From Epiperipatus broadwayi (taxonomy: Eukaryota; Onychophora; Udeonychophora; Euonychophora; Peripatidae), in assembly GCA_028023455.1 (NCBI GenBank), contig JAQFVV010012575.1:1792517-1856516 (forward strand): 64,000 nt of DNA, written 5' to 3'. This document shows, piece by piece, positions 45,429 through 58,095 of the stretch. Both the position numbers and the translations under genes were made by a program. A model generated the notes under the pieces. The model saw only the letters and a program-made list of their open reading frames with translations, ran no database searches and was not told the DNA's origin. Each line of letters starts with the position of its first letter. The first letter of the stretch is position 1.

Positions 45429-45888
45429 TATTATATAAAGTAAGCAAAAATAAAGAAGAAGAGGAAGAGTCTTGAAGATACAGAAATCAAAATGTCATTG
45501 TATCATCCAAAAAGGCATTCGCAGCAAGTTGTTGCTGTTATTAATTTGCCTTACATAATACTTGATCCCTGAAATATTGTCATAATTTGAATCCTGATGA
45601 TTGGAGAAGGGTATTATAGTTGTTACAAAGTATTCAATCTAGTTCAGGAACCCAACTGATAAATTTTATAGTAGTATCAAAACATGCTTAAACTTCACAT
45701 CATAATCAATAGATACGTACACAGATTAAGTATAGTAGATTGATATATTATCATAAAATGATTATTTAAATTATGATCAGCTTCTCTTATGTGCAATTCT
45801 AATTGTTATTATTTTGGGCTAGATTTGAACTTGGATACTGTTAGTATATAAACATAAGAATTAGATTTAAATGCAGTTTGCATGCAAT
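45429..45888. other. AT-rich spacer
   Basis: Nothing recognised. Confidence 0.35.
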
Positions 45889-46525
45889 AAAAGATATATA
45901 TTGTAACAGAATAAAAATAAAAATGAACCATGAAAGAATGATTCTGGTTTAATAATGCTACATGAATTGTCGTAACATTTGCAACACAATAAACTGTAAC
46001 CCCAATTGTTGATCACCATTTGTAATCCATTGGAAATGAAGACAACAATAATGAAACAGTATTGTCTTATAAATAATAATTTGTTACTGTTTGACAAGCC
46101 ATTTGCAACAGAATAAAAAGGATGACAAAGGATGAGGAAGATAAACCATTTTATTCTTCATGGCTCGAGACACCGTTTATAACAATATAAACCTATCATA
46201 AACGGTTAAACGCTATTTATAACTGAATAAAATGATTCATAAAATGATAAAATAATGATCTTAATTTACTCTACAAATTTAAAAGCTATTTGTAAGAAAA
46301 TGAAAGTAATAAGAATAAGAAATGCAAACTATATCATCTCCAAACTTAAAACACAAATTGTAACGGGTAAAAGTAAAATCCAATAATTGATCACTAATGG
46401 TAACTGAATAAAATGAAAATAATGCAAATAAAATAAAAATAAAGATAATACTAACAAAGCAATAATATCTCAAAAACAGTAATATGCCCTTATTAAATAA
46501 GCCAATTGTAATGGAATGAAAGATA
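45889..46525. repeat. Irregular array of a TTGTAAC-GAATAAAA motif
   Basis: A motif of about 20 nt, roughly attTGtAACagAATaAAA, recurs with variation about ten times, near 45897, 45979, 46017, 46102, 46157, 46210, 46285, 46350, 46395 and 46505. Spacing is uneven, about 40-110 bp. Minus-strand frames here (45867-46097, 46279-46473) look like chance products. Confidence 0.45.
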
Positions 46526-46569
46526 TAATGGCTGATATAAGGCTTTACAGATTTATGTATATTAATGTA

Positions 46570-47640
46570 TTCTTAATAAAAATTGGAAGAGAATAAAAAT
46601 CCTTATGCTGCTCTTCCACAAAATAATAATCAAAAAAATAATAATAATTCTTTACAACGGCTATATAATAAAATAATAATTTTATACATAAAAAGCTTTT
46701 TTCAGCACCTACTTTGGTGCCCTTTTCAAATGTTACTAATTTATTTAACATTAACAAATTACCTGACATAAAATCATCTAGTGCCCAACAATGGAATTAA
46801 AACAAGTAATATAAATAATTAGGACAAATCAAAATCCTCGTATATAAAATGAATAATTTCAAAACAATTGACTACATCATAACAATATGTTAAACAATAT
46901 TACATTTATTTTTTATACAATTATACATATGATCTTATATAATTTTTTATTCATTTTTAATAATCAACTATTAACCAAATTTATAGAAGTCAAATTATTT
47001 TTAATATAATATGTTTCATATATTTGAGCATACTGGAAAACAATTAGAGATAGAGCCAAAGATCATAACAATGCTATTAAAAGGAGAGATGATAGGTCTG
47101 CATTATATATTCACTACTTGAAATATGGCCATAGAATAAATGCTACAAAAAGTATTAAATATTTAAATTTCATCAAAGATCCAAAAAGAAGACAAACATA
47201 TGAAACATATATTAAAAATAATTTGACTAATTGTAAGAATATTTATAAGACTTCTACAAATTAGGTTAATAATTGGTTGATTAAAAATGAATGGAAAATT
47301 ATATAAGATGATATATAATTGTATAAAAATGCATGTAATATTGTTTAATATATTATGATATAGTCAGTTGTTTTGTAATTATTCAATATGAGGGTTTTGA
47401 TTTATTCTACTTATTTATATTATTATTGTTTGTTTTAATTCCATTATTGGACACTGGATGCTTTTATGTCAGGTAATTCATTAACGTTAAATAGATTAGT
47501 AATATTTGAAAAGGGTGTGAAAGCAGGTGCTGAAAAACGATTTTTATTTATAAAATTATTATTTGATTATATAGCTATTGTAAAGAATTATTATTATTTT
47601 CTGATTATTATTCTTAATAAAATATATAAATTATGCTCTT
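46570..47640. mobile_element. Penelope-like element fragment between inverted terminal repeats
   Basis: About 450 bp at 46570-47020 is mirrored in reverse complement by 47190-47640 (for example acctgacataaaatcatcta against gatgcttttatgtcaggt). The small frames on opposite strands at 46545-46769 and 47466-47675 are the same repeat sequence translated in each arm. A PLE endonuclease fragment lies in the centre. Structure is the same as at 23.6-24.4 kb but the sequence differs. Confidence 0.85.
47030..47265 (+). pseudogene. PLE GIY-YIG domain, C-terminal half
   Basis: Plus-strand translation begins YWKTIRDRAKDHNNAIKRRD and continues DRSALYIHYLKYGHRINATK, matching the R...H...I and SALYIH-x-L-x-x-GH blocks of PLE endonucleases. 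A basic C-terminal part (DPKRRQTYETYIKNNLT) and a stop near 47263 follow. The GIY-YIG strands themselves are truncated by the left repeat. It is open over about 75 codons. Confidence 0.8.
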
Positions 47641-49403
47641 TTGAAACCCTACAAATTCAGAATGTCAAATTGTAAAAAATTTAAATATTTCAATACTAAA
47701 CCATAGTACAACACAATAAAATTAATTAATCTAACACATCTCACCACCATGAATTTATAATAATATAAAATCAAAATGAACCATTTAAATAATCTTAAAA
47801 TTTACAATATTTACCCATGACAAGATGAATTAAATGAAAGATTCCTATTTGATACTTATACAAATGTTATTAACAAATCACAACAAATTATCTTTCAAAT
47901 TCATAAAGCTAAGTTGCTAAACTTTAAATTATAACTATATGTCTAATATTACTAATAATCTATTATAATCAAATGTCAATATCAAAGTTTAGTATTTAAA
48001 TGAAATTTATGATCTATACTGATGAGTTTTAAATTAAATCAAAGTAAGTCATTCTATTTAATGGGATTCAAATAACAATTTTAATATATGCTATTACCAA
48101 TTTTATATTATAATAACATTATCATGTTTATAACTAAATAAAGAATTGTTATAATATTCACTCAATAAATAATAGTTCAAAGAATATGCAGGTATCTAAT
48201 TATGATTGCCTTTATTTTATCCTAAATAATTAATATATTACTTTATAAACTATGGAACTAGTTTAGATATAATTTTTTATTCAAAATTAGCCATTTCATA
48301 TAATTAACAAAATAATTATGATAACTGTCTAATTATTTATTAAATATCTAATAATACCAAATTAATTATTTATTGCTATATAAAAATATGTTCTTGGTTT
48401 AAATACTAATACACTGGATTTACCATAAAGAAAATAATATGTAATAGTACAAACATCAATTCAATTGCTTATTTCCTGGATTGTCTTATGAGTATTTTTT
48501 TTATAAACTATATGGAGTAAGCCAATACATGACTATTATATGTCAGAATATTATTAGTCAATAGATTTGCATTATAAACTGAATAATGACTAAACTAAGT
48601 TTATTTGTTTTAAATGAATTTAAAATTTATTAACAAGTAAGTAAATGACATATACAATAAACATTCAAAATGCATACTATAATTAAATATTATGGAAACA
48701 TAATTTCCACCAAAATTAATATTAGTAAGATAGATTTTTATACATCAAAAATCATCTATATAATGTTTAATGTATAATATATATTTATGTGAGATAAAAA
48801 AAATGTTGGTGCACATATAACACTCCTTGAAATACAAAAAAGTTAATAGCACTTTTTCCATTTTCATAATAAAATAATTAATTGAAATGAAATATAATAA
48901 TCATAACTTTACTTATTCATTCACTTTGTTTCTTAAATAAAATACCAATGAATAATTTTGATAATATAGTTCTTTTAGATTTTCAATACTTATCAAATGT
49001 GTATTCAAAAATAATTTGTAGTTAATTAATAAGAGAATAATATTTTAAATCAAAATTTTGCTTGCTAAAATTTAAGGTACAAATTTAAATTTCAAATTAA
49101 TTTTAATTTTTTTTTATTTCACATATGTAAAAACACACAATTATCTGACTTAAAATATAGCAATTAATTGTATTTTTAAGCATTATACAATTAAATACAT
49201 AAATTATATATATATATAATAAAATTAATATATGATCTGATTCTAATCACCATCCTCCTGTATAGTATTTTAAAGTAACACAGCAGTTCTAATGTCTATT
49301 TTGTATGTTATAATTTAACCATATTTTTTAATCCAATCCAAGTAAGGGTATCCTAAACAATCATTTAAAATAATGTGTATTTTGTTAATTCTAATATTTT
49401 TTA
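47641..49403. other. AT-rich intergenic, no gene recognised
   Basis: No frame or repeat of note. Confidence 0.35.
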
Positions 49404-49415
49404 AGTATTCAATTT

Positions 49416-49519
49416 TTTTTTAAGTGTCATAGCATCGGCTGGGACACAAACCTGCAACCCGAGAAACTGCCTGCAAGTGCAAGTCAGTCGCGCTGACCTC
49501 TCGACCACCAATGCAAGAC
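49416..49519 (-). repeat. tRNA-derived mini-SINE (S3), minus strand
   Basis: Minus strand: GCATTGGTGGTCGAGAGGTC, GACTTGCACTTGCAGGCAG, TGCAGGTTTGTGTCCCAG, CCGATGCTATGACACTT and an A tail. Flanked by duplications agtattcaattt (49404-49415 and 49520-49531). This copy keeps the complete GCATTGG/CCGATGC acceptor pairing. Confidence 0.88.
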
Positions 49520-49532
49520 AGTATTCAATTTT

Positions 49533-50104
49533 ACCCTTCATTTTGCAGGTATTTAACACTATAATGACATCATGAATGCTAATCCACATTTAGGACAATA
49601 ACTACAAATAAACCAATTTAAATATCAAATTCAAACACTTAATCAACATTATAAAATTATATCTGCAGATGAAAACAATTCTTATATATTATATTGTTAG
49701 CTTTTATATTTTATTATTGAAACATTTTGTTCACATGTGATATCCATTTTTTTCTAGTAGGAAAATATTAAGATGGCTTTGAATGCAATGAATTACTTTC
49801 TTATTCCCCTAATAAATTTTTGGCAATCCTGTTCAGTTTTTCTGCTCAAATATAATTCTTCTTACCCTATTATTTTTATAGTTAATAAGTAATTATTTTT
49901 AAAGTAAACAAATGAAAGAGCTTAGGTTTGCATATATGAAAGTCAGGATGATAAAGTGAATTTGAATTGTTCAATCTCTTTATTGACATCATTAAAACCA
50001 AGGTTATACTTCTTATTTACTCTTAAACTGAAATCACCCTGCATTCCATGTTTAAAATTGCTTTTACAACAATAACAATAAAAATACATTTATAATTATT
50101 GCAC
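49533..50104. other. AT-rich spacer
   Basis: Nothing recognised. Confidence 0.35.
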
Positions 50105-50560
50105 ATCATCATCATCATCAACCATTATCAATCCACTACAGGATGAAGGTCTCTCCAAGTTTAATCCATCTTCTCCGATCTTTAGCTTCTCTTCTCCACA
50201 ACACCCCTGCACATTTTCTTATTTCATCCATCCATCTCACATGTGGTCTCTTTCTGGGTCTTTTACAATCTCTTGGAATCCAGTTTAAAATTTCAATTGT
50301 CCATCTATTATCATCTTTTTTAGCAATATGTCCAGCCCAACTCCATTTCAATCTTTTAATTTTTTCAATAAGGTCAGCAACACCTGTTTGTTCTCTTACC
50401 CATACATTGTGTTTTCGATCTCTTCTTGTTACTCCCAACATACATCTCTCCATACTCCTTTGAGTGGTCTGAAGTCTCTGTATTGCTCTTCTATTAAGTG
50501 TCCAATTCTCAGATCCAAAGTAAGAACTGGTAAAATACATTTGTTAAAAACATTCCTTTT
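50105..50560 (-). pseudogene. RTE-type retrotransposon 3' end E, best preserved
   Basis: A minus-strand frame of 134 codons (50540-50136) is open. It begins inside the element with FGSENWTLNRR and continues IQRLQTTQRSMERCMLGVTR, RDRKHN, LKWSWAGHIAKK, then the basic RPRKRPHVRWMDEIRKCAG block and WRREAKDRRRWIKLGETFIL at the C-terminus. These are the successive C-terminal blocks of RTE ORF2 proteins, after the reverse transcriptase. The 3' end carries the GATGAT tail. The element is 5'-truncated, so it cannot be autonomous. The plus-strand frames over the same interval are shadows. Confidence 0.9.
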
Positions 50561-52918
50561 CAAACACATAGCACATATAATATATAATATTCACATTTTA
50601 AAATACAAATAATATTCTTTTAATTCAACACATATTAAAATAATATACACCACATTCTCATTATAGTGCACTGGAAATATATATATATCTTCCCAATACA
50701 ATAGTACATACATCATGTAAATATAACAACAAATGCATTTAAGGCATTAAATATTCATGTGGATTGTTCATAATCTATCATTCATGCATGCAATACCCAA
50801 TATATATATATATAATAAAGGGACAATAATAATTTTATTAAAAACTATAAATTTTATTATTTATATATGCATTTTAAATGAATAATATTAATTTATAATT
50901 TTATGTTGCAATAATAATAATAATAACAACACATTTGTTTCCTTAATATTTCATTGTCATAGTAACCTATTTACTGCTCTTTGGTTGATACATTCTGTAT
51001 TAAAATCAACTAAGAATAAAATAAAAAATATATACTTGACATTCCATCATGTACTGAATTTACACCAAATTTCAGTTGGCCCAATATATAGTAGATGGTG
51101 CAAAACCATTTTTCAATAGTCCAATACAGAGTAGAATAGTGAAGAAGTGGACTATGTCAACTATAATTATTAATCCCTTTTATATTTCAAACAGACATTT
51201 TAAATCTTAAAAAAATTACTAATGTCACATTTTCCCCAATGACTGATAAATGTAGCATAAAAGCACTATTGGAGATAAATGAAAGCTATAATTGGATTAG
51301 AGATGGGTGTCAATTAAACAACATAGTCAAATCTAATGCCGATCTTTTATTTGCATAATATTCTACCTTGTAATCTGTACATATAGGCAAGAAAGAATTA
51401 CAACATTGGTTAACTGTTTCAACTAAACATGCTTACATTTTATAATGTTTTAAATATTAATTGCAAATATATTTTAACTTTTGTTATGTTAAAATGATTA
51501 TAGTAACATATTTTGCAATAAATTTCCAAGAAACAAACCTTAACCTTTTCACAGTTCAAAATCCCTATTGGTCAAGTGAATTAAAGTTCTAAACTTTTGA
51601 TTGGTCAATTACAGAATCAGCAGTAAAAATATATTTGTCTTTTAAAATTATACTCATTTTAGTTTAGTTCCTAAAAAGCAAATTAATAATTTGTCAGATT
51701 ATTAAAGTAAGCAAAATCTTTTTCAAAAATAAATTTCTATTTATAATTGATAAAAAATAATCTATCACAGATATCATAAAACTACGTTTCATAACCTATT
51801 ACAAAATGCAACCTATGTCATTAATTTCTTTCTCAATTTACTTTTATGTGAAAGTAAATAATTTTTACTAAAATCTAATCTATTCTTCTAAAATAATTAT
51901 ATTTCCATACACATTTTATGAAAATAATAATAAATATGTAAAAAAATAATCTAAAACATACATTTTCATTTTAAAAATCAAAACAAAGAACTTAGACCTG
52001 ACAAAATGGTTGACAAACACTCCCTATTGTAGAGAATGAGAAACCAATCAGCACCTAGGAAATAAGGCCTTATCTCATTGTTATAACTTTAAATTTAAAT
52101 ATTATTGACTTTTTAGTTGAAAAATAATTTTAAAGGGTCAGCATCATACAGTGCATTTTTCTTGAAAAAATAAGCATAAAACTGTCAAAATAAAATAAAA
52201 AGTAGTGGGTTGAGAATGAGATAAAGCCAATGATGCTTATCTTCAGACCAACATCGTTTATGATAGGAGAAAATGGGGGAAAAATTAATAAAACATAAAG
52301 AAAGATTTGCAGTATGTTCCTAGTTTCTAAATATAAATTTAATGTGTCAATATCACATTTGTTTGAAAAAATGAAGTAATATATTTTTCTTTGTCCACAG
52401 ATTTTTTGTAAATTTTAGGCTAAATTATATTATAGTATTATTTTAATGCATGGCTAAAGAAAATAAGAAAGAATTATTTCTAAAAAAAATTGAAATTGAT
52501 TGATGAAAGGAGATTGCTTTATTAAATAGATTCACTTGATAAATAATAAATAATTATATAAATGACAAAATAAAAGATTCACATTATAAATAAGTTAAAA
52601 TTAAAATTTTTAGTTAAAAAGCTTCTTAATTATTGCATGAAATAAGAGTATGGAGACATATATGCCATGAAGAAAGTTTTGCTTCATTAATTATGTATCT
52701 TTGGAAATGAGTATTAATATAAGATAAATATTATAAATTATTGATAACCTATAGACATAATCAAAATATGTAAAAATGCTTAAGTGCAGTCTATTTAAAA
52801 AAAGAGAGAAAAAAAACATTGTAATCATGAATTCATTTTTAATTATTGTCTAAGAATGAATGAATGATTTCTGTTTAATTCTTATTATTGTATGCAATTA
52901 ATGCAAGACCAGTGTAGC
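50561..52918. other. AT-rich intergenic, no gene recognised
   Basis: Two attggtca strings near 51570-51605 and long AT runs. No coding exon or repeat family recognised. Confidence 0.35.
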
Positions 52919-52934
52919 AACTAGCAAATAATTT

Positions 52935-53020
52935 GTCAAGCATTGGTCATTGAGAGGTCAGCAGCTGTCCCAGGTTAGCGGGTTTGCTTCCTGGCTGATG
53001 CTATGACATATGAAAAAAAA
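52935..53020 (+). repeat. tRNA-derived mini-SINE (S3), shortened
   Basis: 86 bp between perfect 16 bp duplications aactagcaaataattt (52919-52934 and 53021-53036). AGCATTGGTCATTGAGAGG, a shortened anticodon region, CGGGTTTGCTTCCTGG, CTGATGCTATGACATATG and an A tail. Confidence 0.9.
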
Positions 53021-53036
53021 AACTAGCAAATAATTT

Positions 53037-53734
53037 AAAAAGTGAAACACAGAGCTTTATATATATCTGTGTGTATGCATGTTTAATTTATAAAAGAACA
53101 TTGATTAGTCATCTAGCATTTGAAGTCAGTGATTATATTTATTGTCAATCATATCAGTTTATTTGAGTTTAAAGGATAATTTACCATAGATTTATTTGTA
53201 TTTTTGCCATGAACAATTCCCCAGCATAGTGTTGATAAGTATTGTACTATTGAAAAAAATATTCAATACAAATTTGCCATTTGCAATAATATATCCCTGT
53301 AGCCCAGTGTTGTTTTGCTTGAGTATTATAGGAAGGTCATTGAGAAATTTTTAACTGTGGTTGTTTTCATTTAAAGTTGTTGTTTGATGACATGATTGTA
53401 TTTTTTTCTTAGTAAGTTTATTAATTAAATCTGTTCATGTTCTATTTTAATTCTGGCATATTTAATTTTAGTCATACATTATGGAAAATTTATATTTTAT
53501 GCATTTGATATTAAGTATTTAATTATTATTAAAGTCATTTAATCATGAATTATAAGATTAGTTTATATTAAGTGAATTTTATGAAGTATTGAAAACAAAA
53601 ACTCATTTATGAATCATTTTATCCCATCTTAAAAATGCATGCATTTACATGTTAATGCTTAAAGAGTATGTGTGATGTGTCCACAACATGTTATCAGTAC
53701 TCCATTAAGGTAAATAGAATAATCATATAATAGT
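53037..53734. other. AT-rich spacer
   Basis: Nothing recognised. Confidence 0.35.
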
Positions 53735-54090
53735 AAAAAAGTATTGGAGAGATGCATGTTGGGAGTAACAAGAAGAGATCGAAAATGCAATATATGGGTA
53801 AAAGAACAAACAGGTATTAATGACCTCATTGAAAATATTAAAAGACTGAAGTGAAGTTGGGCTGCACTTAATGGTAGAAGAGATGATAATAGATGGACAA
53901 TTGAATTCTTAAACTGGATTTCAAGAGATTGTAAAAGATCCAGAAAGAGATCACATGTGAGATGGATAGATGAAATAATATATACAGGGGTGATGTGGAG
54001 AAGAGAAGCTAAAGATCGGAGATGAATTGAACTTGGAGAGACCTTCATCCTGCAGTGTATTGATAATGGTTGATGATGATGATGATGAAT
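53735..54090 (+). pseudogene. RTE-type retrotransposon 3' end F
   Basis: Plus-strand counterpart of the 50.1 kb copy: LERCMLGVTRRDRKCNIWV-like start, LKxSWAALNGRRDDNRWTIE, then the basic RPRKRSHVRWIDE-like block and WRREAKDRR. It ends with the GATGAT tail at about 54071-54087. Small deletions and an in-frame stop (tgaagttgg) break the frame. The minus-strand frame 53659-54048 is its shadow. Confidence 0.85.
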
Positions 54091-57000
54091 CAGTCATTTT
54101 TGATAAAGTTTTAGTTATTCTAATACTATAGGAAATGCTGCATAATTAACAAAATAATTAAATGCCACTAAACATAATGTAATTATATCTTGAAAGTAAA
54201 TTAATTAGAAACAAAAATATGTAAGAAAAATAGCTTAGAATTCAAACTCAATTTAAAATTACTGATATTAAAGTAAAAGTGATACATCTTAGGAAATCAA
54301 TAGATCTTTATGGATAAATTAGAATGGAATAAGTTGAAGCAGCAATAATATTTTGTACATAATAAATGTGTCATTATGCTTATTAAATTAATTTTTTTAT
54401 GTAGTATTTAGAAATAGCTTTACTTAATATATATATATATATCAGTAAACTTTATTACTTTCTGACTTAACTTGCTGAATGAAATAATGGTGGGAAGAAA
54501 CTGGAAAAAAAGAAGTCCAGAAGGAGCTGGGAAAGAAAAGAAGAAGCAGAATAATACTGATTGTTTTTATTGAGAAAATACTGATGAAGGTAGAGTGCAA
54601 TGGAGAGCTATAATTAGAAAAGGTGTGATGTGTTTCAAAAGAAAAGTTTGCTGAAAAAGGTAAGTTAAAACACAGCATCTACAAAATATCACATGAACCA
54701 ATTAATGGAGCAGCTTGTTTAATATGTGAATGTATTTGTCATCCATAAATCAGGTTGTATCACCATCACAAAAAAAATCATCCCTATTACATTATTATCA
54801 TTTGTCCTTCTATTGTTTTTTCTTAGTGTTGTAATGACCCTATTCATAATGATGTAGTCGATATTGCTGAAAAGATTATATTTTTGGCTGATTGAAGACT
54901 GAGATGTTTCTCCAGAATATTGTTTTTTGGATATATTTGACAGTGGCTGTTTGAAGCAAAACCTTTTTTTGTATTAGTAAAAAAAAAAAAATTAAATAAG
55001 TTACACCAGTGAACCATAGTTCATTAATGTAAGACCCATAAAATACCTTAAAACTAAGCATATAAACTTATCACACACATACAAACACAAGTCTCTATAT
55101 ACAGGTTGTTCATTAATTATTTACATACTGTGTAATAATTCTATGATTATGACCTGGGTTTAAATATTTATCAATTAGTGTGTGTACGTTTGTGATATGT
55201 TTATAGGCTTCATTTTAGTAGTACGTCTTTTGCAGAGTTACAGTTAAGCTGAAAGAATCTTAGCACTTGATGGTGCATATCCATTTTTTTTTATTACAAT
55301 TTGTGAAAATTTAATGATTGTTGTTTAAAAATCATCTGTCTAAACATACGCTTAATCAGTAGGGAAATATATTGGAAACTTTTAACTTGCTGTGAGTTAA
55401 TTTAAAAAGCAATTTTCTTTTAATAAAAAATGTGTTTATTTATTCTACACTGTTATATTTTGGCTAATAGACTCCGTTCAACTCTGTATTTATTTTTCAC
55501 TCAAAATTTTCAGTTTATTTATAATTTTTGTCAAGGGAGACTTTTCTGAAATTGGCAAAAAAAAAAAAATCACTTCTAATTTGAATTGACAATTGCGATA
55601 AAATTTCTCAACTTTTCATTATTTATTATTTTTCTTACTATTTTAACAGCTTTTTATTTATTATATTCATTTTTAGTTTTTTGATACTGTTTATACATAT
55701 ATAGACGCAGGTATATATAAGCCTGTGTATTTCAGCTATTATTGTTATAATTTCCTAAAACTAATCAACTACCGCCCTCTAATGGACAAAATGAAACATA
55801 AATTCAATATATCTGATATGTCTAGAAACATATGTATATTAAAAATAAAAAAACATATATTGATGAAGATTTTTTTTAAAATTCTGTAACTAAAAGGATT
55901 TATTTATATATAAACTTCTGAAAGCAAAAATTATATTTCATAAACCGACAAATATTATTTAAAATTAATTTATATTTATTTTGAAAAAACTTTATTATTT
56001 TGAATTCATGATCTCTTTTTCTCTCCAGATTAATTAATTATTCTAACCGTTTATCTATATTGTGATCTTATGACACGAAATGAAGTGGCCATTGTGTTCA
56101 TTTTGCTCTAATATATATAATACTTGTTCGTGAAGTATTAACAACAATTATTATGATAAAATCTAATTCGTCCGCAATAACAAGAAAAATGAACATTAAT
56201 TAATTTCGTCATACTAAATTTATTAGTCGCCAATTTGTCATTTTAAAATAATAAGTGAACCTGTGAACATATATGTAACTAGTATTCAGTAAAATGTTTT
56301 TGTTTCAGATTTTTTAAAAAAAAACATTATGTTTGAAAAATACGTTTGTTTTCACACTTCAATTTTTACCAAATCAAATTGGATTATTAATAAAAGAAAA
56401 TGTTCGCATTTTGAGGAAGTCTGTCACGTTTATTCCCAACCAATAGTTCAAATATTAATAAAACAATTTTATTTTCTATTATCAAATTTCATTAGTCATA
56501 AATAATGAATTAAAAAAACATATACTGTAATAATATTTTCTAAATGAATGTTTCAGATATGGCATGCATACATGTATCAAATAAAATTATCGTAAGTCAT
56601 TAAAATAATATTCTTTGTGTATCGGAAATATTTTGATGCCTCTTAGACCATCTGCAGATTGTAAGGGAAAAAAGAGGAAATAATTTAAACAAATATTATT
56701 TGCTTTTGAATTTATACTTGGGCTATATAAATAAATAATATCATAATACAATGAACTTAAATTTGTTGTTTTTTAATTTTTTGATGTAGAATCCTATGCA
56801 GGATAACAAATTATTAACTTTTTCTCTGCACTTTTGTAACTTCCTTCCTATGGGCAATTTACTAACATTTTGCACATTTCATTTAACGAATAAATATTTA
56901 TTTTTCATCGTATTTTTACATTTTATAAAAAATTTGTTACAAATGTAAGTTTAAAAATAAATCTTATTCTTAACTCTCCTGTATTGCACCAAGCCCATTG

Positions 57001-57149
57001 TTCTCACTTTTGACATTTTTTGTAATCTTGTATTCACTATCTATGTCAGAATTGAATAAATAGGACATCTTTTGATAGAAATATACATTTGAAAATGGGA
57101 AAAAAAAATCTTATTTGAACATTGAAAACATTGAAAAAATTAGTCCATA
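54091..57149. other. AT-rich intergenic, no gene recognised
   Basis: A strong-looking donor (AAAAG/GTAAGT) at 54660 follows a purine-rich stretch with no long frame. Nothing else seen. Confidence 0.35.
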
Positions 57150-58050
57150 ATAAGAACAAAACACATAAAATGTCACTCAATTATCTTTAGAAAACCAACA
57201 AAATCTTTTTTATTTTAAATTTATTTTTAAAATGCAAATGACCATTCCCACTTTTATATAGCACAACATCCATTGTAATATCTTTAGGAGCAAATCAATC
57301 TCTACATATGCACTGTTTTCTAACAAATTGATACACCCTCACCTGCAAACAAAGACCCAAAAGGACAAGTGGATTCACTTGACCCACAAGCTTATCTGTA
57401 CACAAACCAACCTTTTGTTTACCATGCATATTCCGGACCTGAGTCTATTATATGCCTGATTTTTTTAATTGATATTCAAATTGTACAAATGTAATTCAAA
57501 CATTACAGGAAATGAAATTTACATCATTTGTAATCATCTGCAATTAACTTATAATAATTTAGAGTCTAAATACACCAATAAACATTCCCACTTTTATATA
57601 TCATAACACTTTTTGTAATGAGAGAATCTATAAAATTCTGCTTTAAAATATTAAAATTGCTTTATAATTTTTAGAATATCTCACAAAATCCTAACACAGT
57701 GTTGGTACTGACAGGTAATAACATTCACAATCAGTGAAAAAAGACATGGGACGTATTTTTCTTTGTTAACATTATAGTCAAATTTATTAACTTCTATTTT
57801 TAAAAATAAAACATATATGAATTAAATTGAAATGCATCTGTATATTAGTTTGATTTTAAATTATTATTATAAAATTATTGTGTAAAAATAATGATAAATT
57901 TTTAATTATCTACAAAAAATATCAATCTTTATTCTATTCCAAAAATCCTCTCAAAGTAATCTCAGAAATGTTTCTGAGATTGAACAACAAAAAAGGCCAA
58001 ACCATCAAACCCATAGAAGCAGGAACTAAAATATTTTGATCATGGAAGTT
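57150..58050. repeat. Dispersed repeat R1, copy 2, with a GC-richer core
   Basis: 57600-58010 is collinear with 17160-17560. A GC-richer stretch at about 57310-57460 has an open frame of about 55 codons (plus strand, ANKDPKGQVDSLDPQAYLYT) and, on the minus strand, a short frame ending at a good donor (TTTGCAG/GTGAGG). I do not recognise either product and cannot say which, if any, is coding. Confidence 0.45.
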
Positions 58051-58095
58051 TTCAGTTATACTGATCTTTTTTTTACTTTTTTTAAATTAAAAAAA

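Noticed and set aside
46545-46769. Paralogous small proteins at 46545-46769 (minus) and 47466-47675 (plus)
   Set aside because: They look like homologous proteins but are the same inverted terminal repeat read in each arm, non-coding in PLEs.
50143-50612. Two plus-strand frames (106 and 94 codons) over the RTE 3' end
   Set aside because: The minus strand encodes the recognisable RTE C-terminal blocks; these are shadows.
51560-51610. Paired CCAAT-type promoter elements
   Set aside because: Two attggtca strings without a TATA box, exon or composition change nearby; too weak.
53659-54048. 129-codon minus-strand frame
   Set aside because: Shadow of the plus-strand RTE 3' end F.
54442-54678. 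Exon ending at the donor AAAAG/GTAAGT (54660)
   Set aside because: No open frame of useful length leads into the donor on the plus strand, and the minus-strand 78-codon frame is Ser/Phe-rich by composition only.
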